A stretch of 64,000 nt of DNA from SAR324 cluster bacterium (GTDB lineage Bacteria; SAR324; NAC60-12). Position numbers and translations under genes: made by a program. Position 1 is the stretch's first letter. The number at the start of each line of letters is the position of its first letter. The notes under the pieces are model-generated. The model did not search any database, was not told the DNA's origin, and worked only from the letters and a program-made list of their open reading frames with translations. The stretch is from positions 1 through 64,000 of the forward strand of contig JAQWOT010000324.1 of assembly GCA_029245725.1 (NCBI GenBank). The letters are read 5' to 3'. Positions 55,941 to 62,369 of the stretch are shown here, in pieces.

Positions 55941-56387
55941 TCAGTTACAATTTCCGTTTTGAAGTTCAGCTAATAGTGCTGTTTGGTTGCCTTCCAGAAT
56001 ATCGATAGTGAGCTTGATCATCCTTGACCTTTGCTGCGGAGATAAGGCCTTCTGACGTTTGGTGCAATAAAGTTCTTGTAGTTCACTGAGCAAGTTGTCT
56101 CGTGCTGGCTGATCTGTAAGCGAAAATTCTTTCTCTGCAAGATATTCGTATGTACCATCTGATTTGAGATAAAGCTCCTTATTTTTAAGATACTCGTAAG
56201 TCATATCCTGACGTAAAATGACTTTCTCACCCTGCTCAGTGGCTGCTACCTTGACTGTTTCATAAGTGCCATCGGATTTTAAAATCAGAGTCTTGCCGTC
56301 TCCCAATTCAACAATGTTTTGCGCACACAAAGAACCACTAATAATTGTCGATAAGATTACAGTCCCCAAAATCATCTTCCAACGCAT
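55941..56387 (-). CDS. Small exported protein with DGTYE repeats
   Basis: 148 residues; signal peptide cleaved near LCAQ (about 22). Three short beta repeats follow: KTLILKSDGTYETVKV, KVILRQDMTYEYLKN and ELYLKSDGTYEYLAE, the kind of repeat seen in small periplasmic proteins that read out as strand-loop-strand. The last 60 residues are helical with two cysteines (LYCTKR, NGNC) that could form a disulfide. No function known. It lies between the PlsC-like and GT9 genes in one run. Confidence 0.68.
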   Translation of the reverse strand: MRWKMILGTVILSTIISGSLCAQNIVELGDGKTLILKSDGTYETVKVAATEQGEKVILRQDMTYEYLKNKELYLKSDGTYEYLAEKEFSLTDQPARDNLLSELQELYCTKRQKALSPQQRSRMIKLTIDILEGNQTALLAELQNGNCN

Positions 56388-56396
56388 AGATTCTTC

Positions 56397-57275
56397 CTAA
56401 GTGTTCACCAGATCATGTCGAGTCGGTTCAGTGGTCACCAAAGTTTCCAACCATTCTGCTTTCTCCTTCCAGAATTGACTCAGCCATCTTCTTACGTCAT
56501 TTGCTGGTGAAGACTGTAGGGCACTGGGCAATGGAATTTCACGAACCGACAACAATATATTTTGCCTTCCTCCAAGAAACCATTGCCAAGCAAAGCGTAC
56601 TGGTTTTTCCTGATGAAAAGTCACATCCAAAATCGAATGCCAAGTTTGATTCTGCATCAGCGTAGCATCAATTAGTTCACCAGCCTTCGGAGTGTAAAGA
56701 AATTTGGAATTTCTCAATAGTTGTCGGTCTCTCCTATAAGCGTCTTTTTCAGGCAATAAAAGCAGGGAACGAGTTTGTTCAAGAAGGTTTTTGTACTTTT
56801 CAGCTACTTTTGTCAACTGCTCTTGGGTGGCCTGTGGATCGTTAGTTTGCCGCTCAGCTGGCAGGTACAGATAAACTGGTGCTTCATCTAGCCAGGCTCT
56901 CCATTCCATTATCAGATTTGGAATTTTCTTATGGCGAATTGGAGTAACAATAGGTGTGATTTTTCTACCGAGAACCCCTCTAACAATGAGAGGTACCAGT
57001 GGTCCTTCTTGGTTTGAAATTACAAGATAAGAGCGATCACGTGATAATGTGGATGGCAGCGAAATTTCCCAATTCAGATTTTGGGAACTTCTTAGACATT
57101 CCCACTGAACGCTGCGGAAAAAATGATAAAAAGCGTGCCACCAGACACTAGCTGTCGTTTTTTGAAGGATCTTTGCGAACGTGAGAGGCAGAGCTATCAA
57201 ACACAGGGCAATTTCGATGGAATAGAATTTCAGGAAACTGCCCACAGGAGAGGACTCAGGCAATACTGAACTCAT
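56397..57275 (-). CDS. PlsC-like acyltransferase-fold protein with altered active site
   Basis: 292 residues with an N-terminal membrane segment (FYSIEIALCLIALPLTFAKI). The later order, YLVISNQEGPLVPLIVRGVL, then LLLLPEKDAYRRDRQLLRN followed by FLYTPKAGELIDATL, parallels the lysophospholipid acyltransferase family of YihG type (SNHQSWxD, then EGTRF and a PPKxxG block). But the HX4D catalytic motif is absent: the histidine position reads Gln in SNQEGP. It may be inactive or divergent. Its start overlaps the previous gene by 20 bases. Family assignment by eye, moderate certainty. Confidence 0.55.
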   Translation of the reverse strand: MSSVLPESSPVGSFLKFYSIEIALCLIALPLTFAKILQKTTASVWWHAFYHFFRSVQWECLRSSQNLNWEISLPSTLSRDRSYLVISNQEGPLVPLIVRGVLGRKITPIVTPIRHKKIPNLIMEWRAWLDEAPVYLYLPAERQTNDPQATQEQLTKVAEKYKNLLEQTRSLLLLPEKDAYRRDRQLLRNSKFLYTPKAGELIDATLMQNQTWHSILDVTFHQEKPVRFAWQWFLGGRQNILLSVREIPLPSALQSSPANDVRRWLSQFWKEKAEWLETLVTTEPTRHDLVNT

Positions 57276-57654
57276 TCAACAGGTAGTCGTCATATTCGTC
57301 TGCGATGATGGCAATACAGGCAATCATCCACTCCAGTTCTTCTGGATCTAGGCCAAGCACCGGACGAACAAAACTCAGAACAAGATGTTTATTGCGAATC
57401 CCAAAAGAGACACCCTTGAGTTTAAAGGTCCCATTTAATTTCAGAACATATTCATTCAACTCAGGGTTTGATCGTGTGTAACGGAAAAGGTTGGCCGCCA
57501 CAATCAACTCTGCGTCTTCTTCGAGGGAAGTCAGAAAAATCTGAACCTTCACAGAGCCATTGACGATCCACCACTCTGTGTCATTCACAAACCCCTTGTC
57601 TGCATCACCACAATTGTGAAGAAAATCAGAAATCAGTGCACTGTATTTATTCAC
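57256..57654 (-). CDS. YbjN / type III chaperone-like protein
   Basis: 132 residues, cytosolic. The alternation of helix, VKVQIFLTSLEEDAELIVAA strands, KLKGVSFGIRNKHLVLSF and a final helix (PEELEWMIACIAIIADEYDD) is that of the YbjN/CesT-like fold (single-domain sensory or chaperone-like proteins). No catalytic motif. It may assist the neighbouring envelope proteins; this is inference only. Confidence 0.6.
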   Translation of the reverse strand: MNKYSALISDFLHNCGDADKGFVNDTEWWIVNGSVKVQIFLTSLEEDAELIVAANLFRYTRSNPELNEYVLKLNGTFKLKGVSFGIRNKHLVLSFVRPVLGLDPEELEWMIACIAIIADEYDDYLLNEFSIA

Positions 57655-57685
57655 TTTTTTTCTCGCTGAGGTGCAATATCAAGTT

Positions 57686-57847
57686 TCAGCTCTGAATCTT
57701 GTCCTGCTGAACCCCTCCGTTAGGTAGATAGTTGAGGAGCTGTGCAGCGAGGCCACTAAATAAGAAGGTCAAGACCGCTGCAGGCATAGAAGCTATAAAA
57801 AGCATCCATGGAAAAAGAAAAAGGTAGAAAATTTTCTCGTCGATCAT
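57686..57847 (-). CDS. 53-residue small membrane protein
   Basis: Runs from ATG 57847 to TGA 57688-57686, with GAGG four bases before the start and 10 bases after the deaD stop. The peptide MIDEKIFYLFLFPWMLFIAS continues with a second hydrophobic part (AVLTFLFSGLAAQLL) and a polar tail GGVQQDKIQS. One long or two short membrane spans. Good ribosome site, correct strand and tight spacing inside a run support a real gene. Function unknown; it fills what would otherwise be a 203-base gap. Confidence 0.6.
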   Translation of the reverse strand: MIDEKIFYLFLFPWMLFIASMPAAVLTFLFSGLAAQLLNYLPNGGVQQDKIQS

Positions 57848-57857
57848 TGAACCTCAT

Positions 57858-59528
57858 TCATCCATTAGAATATCGCCGTTGTGGGCGACGGGAGCGTTGA
57901 TTATTGTTGTAACGGAAGTCACGGATCCGAGCTACTTTCTCACGGGCTCTAGCTGGTTTCACACTGATTTCGCTACCACGAAAATGAAAGCTTGGCAAGT
58001 TTTCAAGCAAATGCCTTGCCCTTGTTTCAGGGACTTCAACAAAAGAAAAATCGTCCTGTAGCGTGATTTTCCCAACTTCCACACCTGGTATCTTTGTATA
58101 ATGAGTCACAGATTTCACCACATCACCAGCCATTAGTCCAATCGTTCTGCCGCCACTCAGAAAGAAGCGTACCATTCCATACTCTGCCCCAGTATTTTCT
58201 GAATTCAATTCGTGCTGCCTATCAACACTGATTTGTGGTGAAAGAGCGTCACCTGCAACCCTCAGTGTTGCAGCTAACAATTCTATTGGGGAACCATTTT
58301 CCAGTAGTTTGGCTGCAAGTTCAACGTAATCCGCACTTTCTACATCTTTGATCCCATCTTCGATTCGTGTCTGCAGAAAATCTTGGCGGTGAGACTTGAG
58401 TTCCTCGCGCCTAGGCAAATCCTGGTACTGCAGAGGAGTTTTGATCAATTTTTCAATTGCATAGAGTTGTCGGTAATCTTCCGGTGAAACAAACGTGATT
58501 GCCAATCCTTCACGACCTGCTCGACCAGTTCGGCCGATGCGGTGTACATATGTTTCCGGATTTTCTGGAACGTTGTAATTGACCACCATATCAAGTTTGG
58601 AATCAATCCCTCTAGCTGCCAAATCTGTCGCAATTAGGAGGTCTAGTTCGTGATTGCGAAATTTTTGCATTACCTGATCACGTTGGTTTTGGCTGTAGTC
58701 ACCATGTAATGCTTCAGCTTTGTAGCCTCGCTCGTGCAACTGTCTGTAAAGTTCATCCACATCCCGCTTGGTCTGGCAAAAAATCAAAGCCAACTCAGGC
58801 TGATGAGAACTCAGAATTCTGCAAAGTCCTTCAAAACGTTCCCAGGATTTTACTTTGTGAAGCCACTGGGAAATTCGTGGAACAAGGATATTGGATCTCG
58901 AAACTGAGACAGTTGAGTGCTTGCTCATATATTTGGCAGCAATCCGATCAATTTCTGGAGACATTGTTGCAGAGAAAAGAAGAATTTGTCTTTTCTTAGG
59001 AAGACTCTGCATGATCGTCTGGATGTCTTCGATAAAGCCCATGTCTAACATCTCATCGGCTTCATCTAAAATAAAGTGCCGAACTCCACTCAAATCAATC
59101 GTTCCTCTGGAAAGATGATCAAGCACACGCCCTGGAGTACCAACAATGATGTTGGTGCGGCGGCGAAGAGTACGGACTTGTTTTTCGATGGAAACTCCAC
59201 CATAAATGGTGACAACGGATAACGATTTATAAAGCCCAATCTTTCGGAGTTCTTCGGAAACCTGGGAGGCCAATTCCCGCGTGGGAGTTAAAATCAGAGC
59301 GTCTGTGGTGTGCTTGCCATCATCGCGTTGGCGAGGTGAGAGTCTTTCGATCAGAGGAATTCCGAAGGCAGCCGTTTTCCCAGTTCCGGTTTGGGCTTGG
59401 CCGATTACGTCATTATGTCCGATTTGCAGGGGAATTACCTGCTCCTGAATTGGAGTTGGTTCAGAAAAACCTGCTTCCTCCAATGCACGAAGTACTGCAT
59501 CGGACAGTCCCATTTCTTTAAACGTCAT
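57858..59528 (-). CDS. deaD: DEAD-box RNA helicase, DeaD/CsdA-like
   Basis: 556 residues. The core has the Q motif EPTPIQEQVIPLQIG, Walker A AQTGTGKTAAFG (about 46), LDEADEMLDMGF (about 154), SAT in LFSATMSPE, and HRIGRTGRAGREG. A C-terminal DbpA-type RNA-binding domain follows at about 445-525 (MVRFFLSGGRTIGLMAGDVV, IGKITLQ-like strands), then a basic tail (NNNQRSRRPQRRYSNG). It remodels structured RNA, often in ribosome assembly or in the cold. It is the first gene of a long minus-strand run and is divergent from ftsZ. Confidence 0.94.
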   Translation of the reverse strand: MTFKEMGLSDAVLRALEEAGFSEPTPIQEQVIPLQIGHNDVIGQAQTGTGKTAAFGIPLIERLSPRQRDDGKHTTDALILTPTRELASQVSEELRKIGLYKSLSVVTIYGGVSIEKQVRTLRRRTNIIVGTPGRVLDHLSRGTIDLSGVRHFILDEADEMLDMGFIEDIQTIMQSLPKKRQILLFSATMSPEIDRIAAKYMSKHSTVSVSRSNILVPRISQWLHKVKSWERFEGLCRILSSHQPELALIFCQTKRDVDELYRQLHERGYKAEALHGDYSQNQRDQVMQKFRNHELDLLIATDLAARGIDSKLDMVVNYNVPENPETYVHRIGRTGRAGREGLAITFVSPEDYRQLYAIEKLIKTPLQYQDLPRREELKSHRQDFLQTRIEDGIKDVESADYVELAAKLLENGSPIELLAATLRVAGDALSPQISVDRQHELNSENTGAEYGMVRFFLSGGRTIGLMAGDVVKSVTHYTKIPGVEVGKITLQDDFSFVEVPETRARHLLENLPSFHFRGSEISVKPARAREKVARIRDFRYNNNQRSRRPQRRYSNG

Positions 59529-59645
59529 AGTTCTTCCCTTTGGTTGCTATTAAAGCGGAGTCCTTGGGCATGTCTGACGTTGCAAGTATCTGGGCTCTCT
59601 TGTTTGGTTACGTCAGAATCACTCATTCTCCTAATCTATTTGATT

Positions 59646-59668
59646 ATATTTTCGGAGAAAATATCTCC
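59646..59668. promoter_or_regulatory. Overlapping inverted repeats between deaD and ftsZ
   Basis: ATATTTTC (59646-53), GGA, GAAAATAT (59657-64) form perfect 8-base arms. A second pairing, GGAGA (59654-58) with TCTCC (59664-68), uses some of the same bases, so the two folds exclude each other. Lies about 120 bases before the deaD start and 118 bases before ftsZ. It may be an operator or an RNA leader element. Confidence 0.4.
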
Positions 59669-59712
59669 AACAGTAATGGTCTTTACTACCAAAAAACAAG
59701 GTAAATGTAAGT

Positions 59713-59741
59713 TTGACAGTTATTTTGGCCATGAACAGAAT
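59713..59741 (+). promoter_or_regulatory. ftsZ promoter candidate
   Basis: TTGACA (59713-18), a perfect -35 box, is followed after exactly 17 bases by CAGAAT (59736-41), a four-of-six -10 box. The transcript would start about 37 bases before the ftsZ ATG, leaving room for the AAGGA ribosome site seen just upstream of the start. Confidence 0.55.
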
Positions 59742-59785
59742 CAGCCCTTCACAAACGATCTAATACTTTAGGACACAAGGATAAC

Positions 59786-60760
59786 ATGGAAGCATCTGGT
59801 CCAGCTTTTACCATTCCCCAGCAAGACGCATTCATTCCCACAATCAAGATTATCGGCGCAGGTGGAGGGGGTGGTAACGTTGTTAGCAAAATGGCAGATG
59901 AGGGCATCCAGCATGTTGAACTCATTGCTTGTAATACCGATCTGAAAGCACTCAACAACTCAAACGCCACTATAAAAATGGAGCTTGGACGTGAGCTAAC
60001 AAGGGGCTTGGGTGCAGGGGCTCGTCCAGAGATCGGTGCACATGCAGCAGAAGAAAGTGCTGCTGAAATTGAGCAGATGCTGAATGGTGCCGATATGGCT
60101 TTTATTGTCGCCGGAATGGGTGGTGGGACAGGCACGGGATCCGCTCCAGTAATTGCCCGAATATCTAAGTCAAAAAAAATTCTGACCGTTGGAGTGGTAA
60201 CGCTTCCTTTCTCATTTGAGGGAAAACGCCGGATGAGAACTGCGCTTCAGGGGGTGGGAAATCTTCGTGAAAACACCGACACATTATTGGTCATCCCAAA
60301 TGAACGTCTGCTAGAAGCAACAGATCGCTCTACGAGTTTCAAAGATGCTTTTCACATGGTGGACGAAGTGCTAGTCCATGCGATTCAGGGAATTACTGAT
60401 CTTTTGAACGGAGTAGGCGATATCAACGTTGATTTTGCTGATATGCAGACGGTGATGGAAGGGATGGGTCGCGCAGTCATTGGTAAAGGTACAGGTGTTG
60501 GCAAAGATCGAATGTTCCGTGCCATTGATAGCGCAGTCCATAGCCCTTTGATGCAGGATACAGATATCCAAGGCGCGAAAGGTATTCTGATTCATCTGGT
60601 TGCCCCAAGAGATGCGGGAGCTCTGGAAATAACTGCCGCAATGAATCAACTCGAAGATTTAGCTGATGATGATGTAAATCTCATCTGGGGAGCAACTTTG
60701 GCTGACACACCCGAAGATCAAGTTTCTGTAACGGTTATCGCCACAGGCCTGCCCGAATGA
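59786..60760 (+). CDS. ftsZ: Cell-division GTPase FtsZ, without C-terminal tail
   Basis: 324 residues. FtsZ polymerises at midcell to form the division ring. Present are the N-terminal KIIGAGGGGGNVVSKM, the tubulin signature AGMGGGTGTGSAP (about 112), TLPFSFEGKRR, the synergy loop with DINVDFADMQTVM, and the end of the C-terminal domain WGATLADTPEDQVSVTVIAT. The chain stops four residues later (GLPE). Usual FtsZ is 370-400 or more, with a linker and a conserved C-terminal peptide binding FtsA and ZipA; both are absent. No following frame supplies them. It precedes bpt, not ftsA, so this is not the classic order. Confidence 0.93.
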   Translation: MEASGPAFTIPQQDAFIPTIKIIGAGGGGGNVVSKMADEGIQHVELIACNTDLKALNNSNATIKMELGRELTRGLGAGARPEIGAHAAEESAAEIEQMLNGADMAFIVAGMGGGTGTGSAPVIARISKSKKILTVGVVTLPFSFEGKRRMRTALQGVGNLRENTDTLLVIPNERLLEATDRSTSFKDAFHMVDEVLVHAIQGITDLLNGVGDINVDFADMQTVMEGMGRAVIGKGTGVGKDRMFRAIDSAVHSPLMQDTDIQGAKGILIHLVAPRDAGALEITAAMNQLEDLADDDVNLIWGATLADTPEDQVSVTVIATGLPE

Positions 60761-60774
60761 TTTGAGCAGCATTG

Positions 60775-61500
60775 ATGGAAGAATTTTTCCCAAGTTCTTG
60801 GACGGTCTATCACACTCATAATGGTCCCTGCCCTTACAGAGCCGTTGGTCAGTGGGATAATATCACATTTTATGCTGACCAACTTCCGATTGAAACTTAT
60901 GAAACACTGTTGGGCAAGGGCTTCCGTAGAAGTGGAATCTCTATCTACCACCCAGCCTGTGAGAATTGTCGTCTTTGCATACCTATGCGAGTACATGTTC
61001 CCTCCTTCCTGCCCAGCCGCTCACAAAAGCGAACACAGCGAAAGAACCAAGATTTGCGAATTGAACACGTACCCGTTGTTTTTCGGGAAGATGTCTTTGA
61101 ATTGTACCGACGCTATCAGGAACATTGGCATCAACGCGGAAATCCGACCTCAAGAGAAGAGTTCACTGAGTTTTTGATTGATAGTCCAGTTCCCTCAGAA
61201 ATGATCCTATTCTGGTTGGAGTATAAGCTACTTGGGGTTAGTTGGATTGATCGACTCGAAGATTCCACCAGCGCTGTGTACTTTGCCTTTGAGCCTTACG
61301 CTCAGCATAGACGCTTGGGAATTTTTTCTTTGCTGCATGAAATTGAATATGCCCAGCATTGCAACCGACAATGGCACTATCTTGGGTATTGGGTACCTGA
61401 CTCGAAAAAAATGCAATACAAGGCGGGCTTTCGCCCCTCAGAAGTGTTACTGCATCAAACTTGGACACCCCTAACAGAGGAACTACGTCATGAGTGCTGA
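60775..61500 (+). CDS. bpt: Aspartate/glutamate leucyltransferase (Bpt/ATE)
   Basis: 241 residues from ATG 60775 (a TTG one codon earlier is also in frame). The enzyme attaches leucine from Leu-tRNA to N-terminal Asp or Glu, making an N-degron for ClpS. The cysteine cluster YHPACENCRLCIPMRV near the N-terminal third and YYFAFEP-like DSTSAVYFAFEPYAQHRRLG and YLGYWVPDSKKMQYKAGFRP are diagnostic. It acts with clpS/clpA encoded about 20 kb away. It overlaps moaC by 11 bases. Confidence 0.93.
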   Translation: MEEFFPSSWTVYHTHNGPCPYRAVGQWDNITFYADQLPIETYETLLGKGFRRSGISIYHPACENCRLCIPMRVHVPSFLPSRSQKRTQRKNQDLRIEHVPVVFREDVFELYRRYQEHWHQRGNPTSREEFTEFLIDSPVPSEMILFWLEYKLLGVSWIDRLEDSTSAVYFAFEPYAQHRRLGIFSLLHEIEYAQHCNRQWHYLGYWVPDSKKMQYKAGFRPSEVLLHQTWTPLTEELRHEC

Positions 61501-62050
61501 CTTCACTCATCTGGATAACCGAGAGCATCCTCGAATGGTTGATGTCTCACACAAAGCAATCACCGAGCGCAAGGCTGTCGCTCAAGCTGTCATTCGTTTG
61601 GGTGATGAATTGTTTGAATTATTGAAAGATGAAGGGAGTACATCCAAAGGGCCGGTTTTTCAAACTGCTATCATTGCGGGTATTCAAGGGGCCAAAAAAA
61701 CATCAGAAATTATCCCAATGTGCCACCATTTACCTTTGTTCGGTGTTGAGATCGAAACTGAATTGGCCGATGGACTTGCAGTGCTGACAGCAACTGTTCG
61801 GACAACCGCAAAAACTGGTGTTGAGATGGAAGCGCTGACGGCTGCAAGCGTCGCTGCACTGACCCTGTACGACATGTGTAAATCTGTAACCAAAGGCATG
61901 GTCATTGAATCAATACACTTATTACACAAGACCGGAGGGAAGTCCGGAGATTACAACTCAGCCATCTCCCGTCAAAAAACGAATTCAACCGGACATGAAG
62001 ATTCTCCTCCGCAAATCTCAAATCCTCAAAACACAACTTCTCTGGCATGA
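61490..62050 (+). CDS. moaC: Cyclic pyranopterin monophosphate synthase
   Basis: 186 residues. MoaC with MoaA converts GTP to cPMP, the first step of molybdenum-cofactor synthesis. Motifs: PRMVDVSHKAITERKAVAQA, PMCHHLPLFGVEIE, KTGVEMEALTAASVAALTLY and HKTGGKSGDY, all intact. The usual protein ends close to the last motif; here a 25-residue Ser/Thr/Pro-rich tail extends it into the ftsL region. No other mo genes are nearby, so this is an unusual place, between bpt and the division genes. Confidence 0.95.
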   Translation: MSADFTHLDNREHPRMVDVSHKAITERKAVAQAVIRLGDELFELLKDEGSTSKGPVFQTAIIAGIQGAKKTSEIIPMCHHLPLFGVEIETELADGLAVLTATVRTTAKTGVEMEALTAASVAALTLYDMCKSVTKGMVIESIHLLHKTGGKSGDYNSAISRQKTNSTGHEDSPPQISNPQNTTSLA

Positions 62051-62369
62051 CCCAGCTCTTATGCTAAAGGGTACCCTCTGTTCTTTTCGTACCATGGTAT
62101 TGCTGGCCATCCTTCTTACTTTCGGTTGTTTAATTTATCTCTGGCAGTGGATGAACTTCCTGCAAAAAAGTTACGCAGTTCAACGTCTTGAAAAAGATCA
62201 TCAGCAGATGATCGTTCGACTAGAGATGCTGAGGGTAGAAGCCGATTATTTGAGCAGACCCCAACGCCTCGAGACAGTAGCCCTCAACCAAATGCAGATG
62301 AAATTTCCCAATCCTGCCCAACTTTACCAAAGTGATATTTTCTTCTCAGATGAAGTCTCGCACCCATAA
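61995..62369 (+). CDS. ftsL: FtsL-like division protein
   Basis: 124 residues from ATG 61995, overlapping moaC by 56 bases; ATG 62061, just after the moaC stop, is an equally possible start giving about 102 residues. One membrane segment (MVLLAILLTFGCLIYLW) is followed by a leucine-zipper-like coiled coil (VQRLEKDHQQMIVRLEMLRV) and a final LETVALNQMQMKFPNPAQL, the bitopic FtsL layout. Identification rests on this layout and on its position just before ftsI. rsmH (mraW), normally upstream, is not here. Overlaps ftsI by 20 bases. Confidence 0.75.
   Translation: MKILLRKSQILKTQLLWHDPALMLKGTLCSFRTMVLLAILLTFGCLIYLWQWMNFLQKSYAVQRLEKDHQQMIVRLEMLRVEADYLSRPQRLETVALNQMQMKFPNPAQLYQSDIFFSDEVSHP

Noticed and set aside
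59391-59771. 126-codon plus-strand frame upstream of ftsZ
   Set aside because: More than one third is antisense to deaD and the rest covers the intergenic promoter region; no ribosome site.
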